The notes under the pieces were generated by a model. The model was not told where the DNA came from. It saw nothing but the letters and a program-made list of their open reading frames with translations, and did no database searches. A program made the position numbers and the translations under genes. Shown piece by piece: positions 1 to 5,882 of a stretch of DNA of 8,068 bases. Source of the DNA: Christensenella sp. UBA5399 (GTDB lineage Bacteria > Bacillota > Clostridia > Christensenellales > Christensenellaceae); NCBI GenBank assembly GCA_002407725.1, contig DHOD01000122.1:1-8068 (forward strand), written 5' to 3'. The first letter of the stretch is position 1. Each line of letters begins with the position of its first letter.

Positions 1-1
1 A

Positions 2-544
2 ACATATTACTTGTGCCGCTGTGGGCGTTCGTCCAAAAAACCTTTTTGTGATGGGACACACGAGAAGATTGATTTTGCAGGAACAGAGACAGCCGCGTGT
101 GTGCCGGGCGAAGAGGATTACCAGGTCTATGAGGGTGGGCAGTTGGTTATGCGCGACAATGAGAGCCTGTGCGCATCCATGCGGTTTTGCGACCGGGGGG
201 AAAACGCGTGGAATTATGTGGAGCGGTCGGCGGATGAACATTGCAAGGATTGCGCGATAGAAGAGGTGAGCAAATGTCCGTCGGGCAGGCTGACACTGTT
301 TGACAAGCAGGGGAAGCAGATAGAGCCGGAGCTGGAGCCGGGCATCAGCCCGATCGGGGACGCGGTGCACGATTGCCGGGGGCCGTTGTGGGTCAAGGGC
401 GGCATTGCAATAGAAAACACACATTGTACCGAATATGAAAAAAGAAACCGTGTTACGCTGTGCCGGTGCGGCGAATCAAAGAACAAGCCGTTCTGTGATT
501 CCGCACATGTGTATTGCGACCACATGAAGGGGTTTGACGAATAA
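2..544 (+). CDS. CDGSH iron-sulfur / DUF1271 multidomain protein (5'-truncated by window edge)
   Basis: The reading frame is open from the window's left edge to a TAA stop; 180 residues are visible and the true start lies outside. A TTG at 11 is not the start, because in-frame residues before it (Tyr-Tyr-Leu) belong to the usual lead-in of the CDGSH motif. Counting from the first visible residue, domain 1 is a CDGSH motif with ligands C5, C7, C16 and H20, which in the family bind a 2Fe-2S cluster by 3Cys:1His. A middle segment with C57, C63, C81, C84 and C92, ending in CPSGRL, looks like the DUF1271/Fer4_19 divergent 4Fe-4S domain. A second CDGSH motif follows with C154, C156, C165 and H169. 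The family is presumed to act in cytosolic electron transfer or redox sensing; the exact partner is unknown. The usual full length is about 200-220 residues, so perhaps 30-40 are missing. A terminator follows directly, so this gene ends its transcription unit. Confidence 0.9.
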   Translation, partial: TYYLCRCGRSSKKPFCDGTHEKIDFAGTETAACVPGEEDYQVYEGGQLVMRDNESLCASMRFCDRGENAWNYVERSADEHCKDCAIEEVSKCPSGRLTLFDKQGKQIEPELEPGISPIGDAVHDCRGPLWVKGGIAIENTHCTEYEKRNRVTLCRCGESKNKPFCDSAHVYCDHMKGFDE

Positions 545-566
545 AAAATGTTTGTTAATTGGCGAT

Positions 567-599
567 AAAAACAGCAATCTTTTTGATGGCTGTTTTTTT
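567..599 (+). terminator. Rho-independent terminator after the CDGSH gene
   Basis: A 9-bp perfect stem (567-575 with 589-597) is continued inward, after one mismatch, by 3 bp (577-579 with 585-587) around a five-T loop. The 3' arm runs into a T tract ending at 599. It starts 22 bases after the stop codon of the iron-sulfur gene and separates it from the zinc-ribbon gene downstream. Confidence 0.85.
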
Positions 600-632
600 G
601 TGCAGTAAATATAAAACCACGTATTTTACAGG

Positions 633-638
633 TATAAT
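633..638 (+). promoter_or_regulatory. Candidate -10 box for the zinc-ribbon gene
   Basis: A perfect TATAAT lies 42 bases upstream of the ATG at 680, in an AT-rich stretch just past a terminator, where a new promoter is expected. No good -35 box is seen at 16-18 bases upstream (610-615 reads TATAAA). The call therefore rests on the -10 and the context only. Confidence 0.45.
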
Positions 639-679
639 TTATTTTGATAAAATAAAAGAAAAAGGAAAAGGATGTATGT

Positions 680-1318
680 ATGAATTTTGTGACGGTGAAA
701 TGTCCAAATTGTGGGGCGGAGATACAAGTAGACGCGGATAATAAGGGTGGGACATGTCAATATTGCGGAAGTAAAATCATCAATGAGGATGCCGTTGGCA
801 AAACGAATACTGAGGGGGCGGCTGACGGCGCTGACCGTGAGTTTGAAAGCAGGCTGGTGCTGGCCGACAATGCGGCGAAACTGTATTTTGAACGGGGGCC
901 GAAAGCAGAGGTGGGCCAGCTTGGAGGCGCATCATTAAGCGGATATAACGGGGTTATGAATTTGTATAACCATACGGCGCAGGTCGGCGCGTGCGAGAGC
1001 AGGTATTGGCTGCACATGGCGCGTTTCTATTATGATGGAAACATGGCGGAACTGGACCGGGGAGCAAGCAAATTACCAAAGTATTTTATCTCTGACTATG
1101 AAAAACATATGGGCAGCGCCGCTCACTATGCAGTAAACGATGAAGAAAAGCAAATGATTATGCAAGAAAAAGAAACGTATCTATTAAAATATCAAGAAAA
1201 CCAGCAGGATATTGAAGATAAAACACGGGCGATGAGAAAAACCACAGCAGTGGGATGCGTGGTCATGTTGGTGATCGTTATTATCATCTCGTTGATTGTT
1301 TTTAAATGCAGCTCATAA
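680..1318 (+). CDS. Zinc-ribbon protein with C-terminal membrane anchor, function unknown
   Basis: The product has 212 residues. The ATG at 680 is preceded at 7 bases by AAGGA (668-672), and the next codons give the zinc ribbon intact, so this start is favoured over the out-of-frame ATGs at 672 and 676. Residues 8-11 (CPNC) and 26-29 (CQYC) form a typical N-terminal zinc ribbon. Residues about 55-185 are a charged soluble part rich in Tyr, Met and Glu, with a probable helical stretch at 155-188. Residues about 189-209 are a strongly hydrophobic segment followed by Lys-Cys-Ser-Ser, so the protein is probably held in the membrane by its C-terminus with the bulk in the cytoplasm. I see no catalytic motif. 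Proteins with an N-terminal zinc ribbon and a single membrane helix are common in Clostridia and mostly unstudied. The gene appears to be monocistronic and converges on murC with only 6 bases between the stop codons. Confidence 0.85.
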   Translation: MNFVTVKCPNCGAEIQVDADNKGGTCQYCGSKIINEDAVGKTNTEGAADGADREFESRLVLADNAAKLYFERGPKAEVGQLGGASLSGYNGVMNLYNHTAQVGACESRYWLHMARFYYDGNMAELDRGASKLPKYFISDYEKHMGSAAHYAVNDEEKQMIMQEKETYLLKYQENQQDIEDKTRAMRKTTAVGCVVMLVIVIIISLIVFKCSS

Positions 1319-1324
1319 TAGCTC

Positions 1325-2704
1325 TCAATCCAAAAATATCATCTGCTGCTTGTTGACGTCGCCGGAACCCAGTGTGATGACAATATCGCCCGGCTGCCAG
1401 TTCTTGTGCAGGTAGTCGCGGATCTCCTCAAACGTGGGGATGTAGAGGCAATTGGCAGAGCTTTTGTTGATGGCCGATACAACGTCCAGCGCGTGAATAC
1501 CCTGGGTGTCGGTATCCCTGCCGGGGTAGATGTCGGGCATCAGCACCTCGTCCGCGTCCCCAAAGCAGGTGGCGTACTTGTCCAGCAATGTGCGCGCGCG
1601 GGTGTAGGAATTACACTGAAAAACCGCCCACAGCTTTTTGTGCGGCACGATTTTTGCCGCGTCGAGGCAAGCCTCGATCTCGCTGGGGTGGTGCGCGTAA
1701 TCGTGGTAAATTTTTACGCCGTTTTTCTCGCCAATCAGTTCAAAACGCCGTCCCGCCAATTTATACCGCTTGAGCGAGGCTACCGCATGCGCCGGGTCTA
1801 CGCCAAAAATCTCTGCCGCGAAGGCCGTTGCCGCAAGTGAATTACGTAAATTGTGCATACCGGGAACGGGGAGGGCAATGTCGGCGACATGTTTGCCGTG
1901 GTGCATGACCTTACCCGATCCAAAACCATTGTTGTCAAAGCGGACATCATCCAGGTACCAGTCGCTTTCATCTGGCTGGTTGTATGTGATGATCTTCCCG
2001 GTGGCGTGGTCCCGCAGCTTCATGGCCAGCGGGTCGGAGGCGTTGAGCATCAGTATGCCGCTGGACGTCTGCTTCTGGATGAACTCCACAAATGTATTGA
2101 AAATATCGTCGATATCCCTGTAACAGTCCAGATGGTCGTCGTCGATGTTGTTGACCAAAATGTGCGTGGGGTGCAGTGTCAGGAAGCTGCGCACGTATTC
2201 GCAAGCTTCCGTGATGAACGCGGGGCCTTTGCCAAGGCGTACGCCGCCTTCCAGAAAGTCCACCATACCGCCCACATGCACGGTAGGGTCCTGGTCGGTA
2301 TCCTGCATGATCAATGCCAGCATGGATGTGATGGTGGTTTTGCCGTGGCAACCTGCAATACACGACACGTTTTCAAAATCGCCTGACATGTGCCCCAGCA
2401 GCCGGGAACGTTCCAGCATGGGGATGTCGTGCGCCGCCGCGTAGGCGTATTCGGGATTGTACGGCTTGATGGCCGCGGAATACACCACAAGGTCGGCCCC
2501 GTGCACATTCTTTTCGTCGTGGCCGATCACAAATGGTATGTTGCGCTTCTTCAATTGCTCGGTAAATGCGGAAGGCCGTGCGTCGGAGCCCGATACAGTA
2601 TACCCGTGGCTGTCAAGTATCTGTGCCAGGCCGCTCATAGAACAGCCGCCTATGCCTATGAAATGTATTTTTTTAATCTGCATGTTGCTATCGTCCAAAA
2701 CCAT
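1325..2704 (-). CDS. murC: UDP-N-acetylmuramate--L-alanine ligase
   Basis: Cytoplasmic Mur ligase that joins L-alanine to UDP-MurNAc using ATP, the first step of the peptidoglycan stem peptide. With the chosen ATG (2704-2702) it has 459 residues, normal for MurC. Visible motifs are the N-terminal Rossmann glycine loop GIGG (17-20), the ATP P-loop GCHGKTT (118-124), EACEY (166-170), NIDDDHLD (186-193), HNLRN (284-288), and the family signature HDYAHHPSE (about 334-342) in the C-terminal domain. The usual QPH motif of the C-terminal domain reads FQCNSYTRA here. The start at 2704 is chosen because AGGGAG lies 4 bases upstream. A TTG at 2722 would precede that site, and the ATG at 2683 has no clear site but would still leave all motifs intact. 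The gene stands alone on the minus strand, divergent from spoVG, with its own promoter and a leader of about 80 bases. Confidence 0.96.
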   Translation of the reverse strand: MVLDDSNMQIKKIHFIGIGGCSMSGLAQILDSHGYTVSGSDARPSAFTEQLKKRNIPFVIGHDEKNVHGADLVVYSAAIKPYNPEYAYAAAHDIPMLERSRLLGHMSGDFENVSCIAGCHGKTTITSMLALIMQDTDQDPTVHVGGMVDFLEGGVRLGKGPAFITEACEYVRSFLTLHPTHILVNNIDDDHLDCYRDIDDIFNTFVEFIQKQTSSGILMLNASDPLAMKLRDHATGKIITYNQPDESDWYLDDVRFDNNGFGSGKVMHHGKHVADIALPVPGMHNLRNSLAATAFAAEIFGVDPAHAVASLKRYKLAGRRFELIGEKNGVKIYHDYAHHPSEIEACLDAAKIVPHKKLWAVFQCNSYTRARTLLDKYATCFGDADEVLMPDIYPGRDTDTQGIHALDVVSAINKSSANCLYIPTFEEIRDYLHKNWQPGDIVITLGSGDVNKQQMIFLD

Positions 2705-2735
2705 AAAACTCCCTGCCCGCAATTAATTGGTCAAA

Positions 2736-2763
2736 ATGTCCTTGCTTTTTTGTGCAGGGACAT
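2736..2763 (-). promoter_or_regulatory. Hairpin in the murC leader
   Basis: Ten-base arms 2736-2745 and 2754-2763 pair with a single mismatch around an 8-base loop that is A-rich in the murC transcript. It lies between the murC promoter and the murC ribosome binding site. Only four U follow it in the murC direction, so it is a poor terminator. It could stabilise the leader or bind a regulator. The pairing is seen; the role is inferred. Confidence 0.5.
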
Positions 2764-2793
2764 GGCATGCGGTACGTTTAAAAAATAATACCA

Positions 2794-2822
2794 AGTATAC
2801 ATGGAAAAGCATTTTTATGCAA
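2794..2822 (-). promoter_or_regulatory. murC promoter (sigma-A type)
   Basis: Read on the minus strand, TTGCAT (2822-2817), exactly 17 bases, then TATACT (2799-2794). Both boxes are near consensus and the spacing is ideal. Transcription would start near 2787, giving a leader of about 80 bases before the ATG at 2704 that contains the hairpin at 2736-2763. Confidence 0.75.
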
Positions 2823-2921
2823 CCATTGAGATTCCATACTACAACATTTAGGGGAGGGTTGCCCTATATCCTGTTCTTTTGTGCCAGAGGTTGTGATGGA
2901 TGCCTGAAAAAGCGCTGCAGC

Positions 2922-2936
2922 CCTTTTGGCAAAAGG
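2922..2936. promoter_or_regulatory. Interrupted palindrome upstream of the spoVG promoter
   Basis: Six-base arms CCTTTT and AAAAGG surround GGC. The site lies 21 bases before the spoVG -35 box and about 120 bases before the murC promoter, so it could be an operator for spoVG. No T tract follows on either strand, so it is not a terminator. Six-base arms can also arise by chance. Confidence 0.3.
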
Positions 2937-2957
2937 TGTTGAGAACTGTAAAAATGT

Positions 2958-2986
2958 TTGCTTTTTCCATAAAAAGATAGTAAAAT
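2958..2986 (+). promoter_or_regulatory. spoVG promoter candidate
   Basis: TTGCTT (2958-2963), 17 bases, TAAAAT (2981-2986): four of six and five of six matches to the sigma-A consensus at ideal spacing. Transcription would start near 2993, about 49 bases before the spoVG ATG. In Bacillus spoVG is under sigma-H, but I do not see a convincing sigma-H pair (AGGA-type -35 with GAAT -10) here. Confidence 0.6.
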
Positions 2987-3041
2987 AATATGGAAATCAA
3001 AAAACCCAACTGCAAAATGAAATAATGGTGGAGGCGTAAAT

Positions 3042-3332
3042 ATGAATATTACCGACATCCGTATCAGGAAGATTGACGCTACCGGGAAAATGAAGGCCAT
3101 CGTATCCGTGACTTTTGATGACATGTTTGTGATACACGACATGAAAATCATAGAAGGCGCCAGTGGGCTGTTTATTGCGATGCCCTCGCGGAAAACCCCC
3201 AGCGGCGAATATAAAGACATCGCCCATCCTATCAATTCCGAGACGCGTGACATGATACAGCGTGTCATTTTGGAGGAGTATGAAAACATGGCGGATGAGG
3301 CGCCTGCCGATACCGGTGGGGATACGTTTTAA
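3042..3332 (+). CDS. spoVG: SpoVG, RNA-binding regulator
   Basis: The product has 96 residues, typical of the family. It matches SpoVG along its whole length: the N-terminal ITDIRIRKI strand, [24 protein letters not shown], the highly conserved [10 protein letters not shown], then [14 protein letters not shown] and a C-terminal helix ending in an acidic tail. SpoVG is a small site-specific RNA- (and DNA-) binding protein. In Bacillota it affects septation during sporulation, capsule, virulence and cell-wall genes. The start is fixed by GGTGGAGG, with GGAGG at 3030-3034, 7 bases before the ATG. It has its own promoter and is followed by a terminator, so it is at least partly uncoupled from glmU, although gene order is the conserved spoVG-glmU. 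SpoVG is also found in non-sporulating species, so it does not prove sporulation. Confidence 0.97.
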   Translation: MNITDIRIRKIDATGKMKAIVSVTFDDMFVIHDMKIIEGASGLFIAMPSRKTPSGEYKDIAHPINSETRDMIQRVILEEYENMADEAPADTGGDTF

Positions 3333-3357
3333 TATACATACAGTTTGAATCATGCAG

Positions 3358-3387
3358 GAGGCTTTCCCATCCGGGAAGGCCTTTTTT
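3358..3387 (+). terminator. Rho-independent terminator after spoVG
   Basis: Arms 3360-3368 and 3373-3381 form a 9-bp stem with one G-U pair and a four-base loop (ATCC), followed by six T (3382-3387). It lies 27 bases after the spoVG stop codon and just before the glmU promoter. Confidence 0.88.
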
Positions 3388-3398
3388 GATAGCCATCA

Positions 3399-3427
3399 TT
3401 GAACGCGGGTACGGTGTAGTGTATAAT
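3399..3427 (+). promoter_or_regulatory. glmU promoter (sigma-A type)
   Basis: TTGAAC (3399-3404), exactly 17 bases, then a perfect TATAAT (3422-3427). Transcription would start near 3434, about 25 bases before the glmU start. This promoter probably drives glmU-pth as one unit, independent of spoVG. Confidence 0.82.
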
Positions 3428-3460
3428 GGGTGCTGAAAAAAGGGCCGAAAGGATGAAATG

Positions 3461-4822
3461 ATGGAGTATATCAGTGTGATACTGGCAGCGGGGGAAGGCA
3501 CAAGAATGAAATCGGAAAAATCGAAAGTGCTGCACGAGGCGGCGGGCCGGCCGCTGCTGGGCTGGGTGCTGGGCGCTGTCCGCGGGGTGGAAACAAGGAA
3601 AGACATCGTGGTCTGCGGCAGGGCGATTGACGAGATTAGGGCAACGTATGGCGACGGCGTAGAATACGCCGAGCAAAAAGAGCGCCTGGGCAGCGGGCAT
3701 GCCGTGATGTGCGCGCGGGGGCACCTGGAAGGATTTGCGGGGTACACGCTGATTGTGGCGGGGGATATGCCCTTGTTGCGGGCGGAGACCATACAGGCAA
3801 TGACGGACTTCGCAAGTGGGGAACATTGTGACTGTGTGCTGCTGACGGCAATGCTGGACCAGCCTGCGGGGTATGGCAGGATTATCCGCAACAAAAGCGG
3901 GAATGTGGAAGCGATCGTGGAAGAAAAGGACGCCCTGTCCGAGCAAAAGGAAATTGGGGAAGTGAACGCGTCCTGTTATTGTGTGAAGAATGATGTGCTG
4001 CTGCGTTGCCTGGACCGGTTGAGCCCGGATAACGCGCAACAGGAATATTACCTGACGGACATTGTGGAGCTGATCAATGAGGACGGCGGGATTGTGAAGG
4101 CATTTGTCGTGGAGGACAACGCGGAGTGCCTTGGCGTGAACGACAGGGTGCAGCTTGCGGAGGCCGCGCGTATATTGCGGGAGCGGATCAATGTGGCGCA
4201 TATGCGTGGCGGCGTGACGCTGATTGACCCAGGCAGCACATATATCGATCCGGATACGTACATTGGCGCGGATACGACCATCTACCCCGGCGTGACGCTG
4301 GAAAAGGGATGCGAGATTGGCGGCGGGTGTACGCTGTACCCCGGTTCGCGCATATCGGCGGCGGTTGTGGGGGCTGGCACGACCGTACAAAACTCCGTAC
4401 TGCTGGACGCCAAAGTAGGTGAAAACTGCATGGTGGGGCCCAACGCATACTTGCGGCCGGGCACCGTGATCGGCAACAATTGCCGGATCGGCGACTTTGT
4501 GGAGGTGAAAAACTCCACGATTGGCGACGGGACAAAGGTTTCGCACCTGACGTATGTAGGCGATGCCGACCTTGGCAAGAATATTAATGTGGGCTGCGGC
4601 GTGGTGTTTGTCAATTATGACGGCAAGCGCAAGTTCCGCAGCAAAATCGGCGATGATGTGTTTATCGGTTGCAACACCAATCTGATTTCGCCAGTGAACG
4701 TGGGCGAGGGGGCTTATATTGCCGCGGGGACGACGTTGACCGACGATATGCCGGACGATTCGTTTGCGATTGGGCGCGTGCGCCAGACAACCAAGACAAA
4801 CTGGAAGGATAAGCGCGGCTGA
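3461..4822 (+). CDS. glmU: Bifunctional UDP-GlcNAc pyrophosphorylase / glucosamine-1-phosphate N-acetyltransferase
   Basis: Makes UDP-GlcNAc in the cytoplasm: the C-terminal half acetylates glucosamine-1-phosphate with acetyl-CoA, and the N-terminal half transfers UMP from UTP. The product is the precursor of peptidoglycan and other wall polymers. It has 453 residues, as usual. Residues 8-16 (LAAGEGTRM) and K22 form the nucleotide-binding loop of the pyrophosphorylase domain. Further markers are RLGSGHAV and VAGDMPLL. From about residue 250 onward there are hexapeptide repeats of a left-handed beta helix, including the conserved HLTYVGDA and NYDGKRKF segments and GCNTNLISPV. Two ATGs occur in tandem (3458, 3461). 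The second is preferred because AAAGGA (3448-3453) is 7 bases before it and only 4 before the first; the choice changes one residue. The stop overlaps the pth start by one base (TGATG), suggesting translational coupling. Confidence 0.97.
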   Translation: MEYISVILAAGEGTRMKSEKSKVLHEAAGRPLLGWVLGAVRGVETRKDIVVCGRAIDEIRATYGDGVEYAEQKERLGSGHAVMCARGHLEGFAGYTLIVAGDMPLLRAETIQAMTDFASGEHCDCVLLTAMLDQPAGYGRIIRNKSGNVEAIVEEKDALSEQKEIGEVNASCYCVKNDVLLRCLDRLSPDNAQQEYYLTDIVELINEDGGIVKAFVVEDNAECLGVNDRVQLAEAARILRERINVAHMRGGVTLIDPGSTYIDPDTYIGADTTIYPGVTLEKGCEIGGGCTLYPGSRISAAVVGAGTTVQNSVLLDAKVGENCMVGPNAYLRPGTVIGNNCRIGDFVEVKNSTIGDGTKVSHLTYVGDADLGKNINVGCGVVFVNYDGKRKFRSKIGDDVFIGCNTNLISPVNVGEGAYIAAGTTLTDDMPDDSFAIGRVRQTTKTNWKDKRG

Positions 4823-5382
4823 TGTATTACATATTTGGACTGGGGAATCCGGGGCTAAAATATAAAAAAACGCGGCATAACGCGGGGTTTTGTGTGATCG
4901 ACGAACTTGCGGCGCGCCACCACATCCGCATGAAGGGCAAGGACAAGATGGAGGCGGCGATCGGGCAGGGCGAGATCGGTGGCCAGCGCTGTACGCTGGT
5001 CAAGCCCATGACGTATATGAACAACAGCGGGTGGGCTGTTTCGGCGGTTATGGATTATTATAAAGCGCCCCTTTCCGACATGATTGTCGTGTATGACGAT
5101 ATCGACATCGCGTTTGGCGAGCTGCGCATACGCGCCAAGGGAAGCGCGGGTACGCACAACGGCATGCGGTCGATCATCGAGTATATGGGCGCGGACGACT
5201 TTACCCGCGTGCGGGTGGGCATCGGCAAGCCAAAGATCGACCTGACCGCGCATGTGCTGGGCAAGTTTGATAAGGAGCTGCGGCAGGAGGCGGGAGAGAT
5301 GTTTGCGCGTGCGGCGGATGCCTGCGAGTGCATTGTGACGGAAGGGTTGCAAAAGGCGCAGGAGCGGTTTCAGGCGAAGTAG
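4822..5382 (+). CDS. pth: Peptidyl-tRNA hydrolase
   Basis: Cytosolic enzyme that cleaves the ester bond of peptidyl-tRNAs dropped by ribosomes, recycling tRNA. It has 186 residues, typical of bacterial Pth. The N-terminus GLGNPG with N9, the catalytic H19 within TRHNAGF, N67 in the MNNSG motif, D92 in VYDD and N113 in GTHNG line up with E. coli N10, H20, N68, D93 and N114, so the active site looks complete. The ATG shares its A with the last base of the glmU stop codon. AAGGAT (4805-4810) lies inside the end of glmU, 11 bases upstream, so translation is probably coupled. No terminator is seen directly after the stop. The transcript may run into the structured region at 5490-5744. Confidence 0.97.
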   Translation: MYYIFGLGNPGLKYKKTRHNAGFCVIDELAARHHIRMKGKDKMEAAIGQGEIGGQRCTLVKPMTYMNNSGWAVSAVMDYYKAPLSDMIVVYDDIDIAFGELRIRAKGSAGTHNGMRSIIEYMGADDFTRVRVGIGKPKIDLTAHVLGKFDKELRQEAGEMFARAADACECIVTEGLQKAQERFQAK

Positions 5383-5489
5383 GTAAGCGATTGCTGGTGG
5401 ATAAACGTGGTTGTTTCTCGTGGTATGAGGGGCTATTTGCCATATGCGTAACAAAAAAGGTTCTGCGCTCCACAATTGCCGTGGAGAAG

Positions 5490-5744
5490 ATTTTGTTGTC
5501 GTCGGCGGGCGCATATGAATATAATAATTTGAGAATCTGTTTTCTGTGATGTTTTAAAGGGAGTTCTTAGAACCGTAGGTTCTAAGTCGGCGAAGCCGAA
5601 ACTTTTATATTGCGCCGCAGGCACCTTGACCCATTAGGAATACCTATGAGCGGGATTGTGTGGCACTTCAATAGAAGAAGTGTTTTTTAGAACCATTACG
5701 AAATGGGTTTATTCATTTCGTGGTGGCTTTGGCGACAACAAAAT
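5490..5744 (+). ncRNA. Candidate structured noncoding RNA, family unknown
   Basis: This gene-free stretch between pth and the IS folds by eye into a closed multi-branch structure. A closing stem of 16 bp pairs 5490-5505 with 5729-5744; the outer 12 pairs are perfect and the inner 4 include three G-U. A long-range helix pairs 5508-5516 with 5607-5616 (one bulged T). Inside it are a perfect 9-bp hairpin (5566-5574 with 5578-5586, loop GTA) and, touching it, a 5-bp hairpin (5587-5591 with 5595-5599, loop GAA). After it come a weak TAGG/CCTA hairpin near 5635-5646, a 6-bp hairpin (5664-5682) and a 13-bp hairpin (5693-5705 with 5714-5726). That last hairpin ends two bases before the 3' arm of the closing stem. 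All non-Watson-Crick pairs in the closing stem and the 13-bp hairpin are G-U on the plus strand and would be A-C on the other, so the plus strand is likely the RNA. It could be an independent small RNA or a leader of mfd. I do not recognise a known family. Bases 5383-5489 before it hold only a 6-bp hairpin (5468-5486) and nothing else I can name. Confidence 0.55.
5664..5688 (+). terminator. Possible terminator inside the structured region
   Basis: A 6-bp hairpin (CACTTC 5664-5669, GAAGTG 5677-5682, 7-base loop) is followed by six T (5683-5688). By itself this looks like an intrinsic terminator that would end transcripts from glmU-pth. Its T tract overlaps TTAGAACC (5687-5694), which can pair with GGTTCTAA at 5578-5585, so the region could switch folds. 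The stem is short and it sits inside a larger fold, so termination is uncertain. Confidence 0.4.
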
Positions 5745-5752
5745 GGTATATT
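5744..5752 (+). promoter_or_regulatory. Candidate native mfd promoter (extended -10), cut off by the IS
   Basis: TGGTATATT is an extended -10 box (TG-N-TATATT). The -35 region (5724-5729, TGGCTT) is poor, as is common for extended -10 promoters. With the IS and one target repeat removed, the box would lie about 45 bases before the mfd ATG. In the present sequence it is more than 1.3 kb away. The box is seen; the assignment to mfd is inferred. Confidence 0.4.
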
Positions 5753-5763
5753 AATGATATGTC

Positions 5764-5777
5764 ATTTTAATAAATAA
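5764..5777 (+). repeat. Left copy of the 14-bp direct repeat flanking the IS
   Basis: ATTTTAATAAATAA is present here and again at 7048-7061, directly outside the two ends of the IS30 element. Each copy lies 5 bases outside the outermost clear inverted-repeat base, so the element is symmetric between the copies. That is what a target-site duplication looks like. Confidence 0.75.
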
Positions 5778-5782
5778 GGTCG

Positions 5783-5804
5783 ATTGTAAAATGAAGTTGG
5801 ACAC
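5783..5804 (+). repeat. Left terminal inverted repeat of the IS
   Basis: ATTG, then seven divergent bases, then AAGTTGGACAC. It is the inverse of 7021-7042, with 17 of 22 positions equal. It probably forms the left transposase binding site. Confidence 0.82.
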
Positions 5805-5832
5805 TTAATAAAAAATCCATAGTGGTTTTTCT

Positions 5833-5841
5833 CGTGGTAGA
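5833..5841 (+). repeat. Left subterminal 9-mer of the IS
   Basis: CGTGGTAGA is the exact inverse of TCTACCACG at 7010-7018. The two copies lie at different distances from the tips (about 55 and 29 bases), so they are separate from the terminal repeats and may be extra transposase contacts. The left copy overlaps the candidate transposase promoter. Confidence 0.5.
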
Positions 5842-5843
5842 AT
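5835..5843 (+). promoter_or_regulatory. Candidate transposase promoter (extended -10)
   Basis: TGGTAGAAT fits an extended -10 (TG-N-TAGAAT) 39 bases before the transposase ATG. No clear -35 box is seen at 5815-5820. Its overlap with the subterminal 9-mer would let transposase binding repress its own gene, which is an inference. Confidence 0.4.
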
Positions 5844-5882
5844 GGAGTTCTCACACCACCATCTTCCAGGAGGACAATCACT

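Noticed and set aside
559..741. 60-residue frame starting in the terminator after the iron-sulfur gene
   Set aside because: It spans the terminator, the promoter and the start of the zinc-ribbon gene, with no ribosome binding site.
2727..2942. 71-residue plus-strand frame in the murC-spoVG spacer
   Set aside because: It lacks a ribosome binding site, crosses the murC promoter and leader hairpin, and has no recognisable domain.
2930..2960. Sigma-H promoter for spoVG, as in Bacillus
   Set aside because: AAGGTGTT near 2933 resembles a sigma-H -35 only loosely, and no GAAT-type -10 follows at the right distance. The sigma-A-like pair at 2958-2986 fits better.
3350..4546. Long minus-strand frame (398 residues) opposite glmU
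   Set aside because: It is antisense to an unmistakable glmU, has Arg/His/Pro-rich low-quality composition and matches no family. It is a shadow of GC-rich codon use.
5496..5525. TTGTCG, 18 bases, TATAAT: a promoter-like pair inside the structured region
   Set aside because: Both boxes fall in or next to paired arms of the proposed RNA, and the AT-rich helix explains the TATAAT. It could still be real: a start near 5533 would give a transcript of about 155 nt to the T tract at 5688. I do not rank it above the larger fold.
5328..5549. 73-residue plus-strand frame overlapping the end of pth
   Set aside because: It starts inside pth in another frame, has no good ribosome binding site and runs into the structured region.
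5433..5624. 63-residue open frame on the minus strand between pth and the IS
   Set aside because: No ribosome binding site or domain is seen, and it runs through the hairpins of the proposed RNA. It is more likely the shadow of a conserved noncoding element.
5490..5744. MITE or degenerate small mobile element bounded by the 12-bp inverted repeat
   Set aside because: There is no target duplication directly outside the repeat, and the inside is packed with nested helices whose wobble pairs favour one strand. An RNA explains this better, but a genome-wide copy search would decide.
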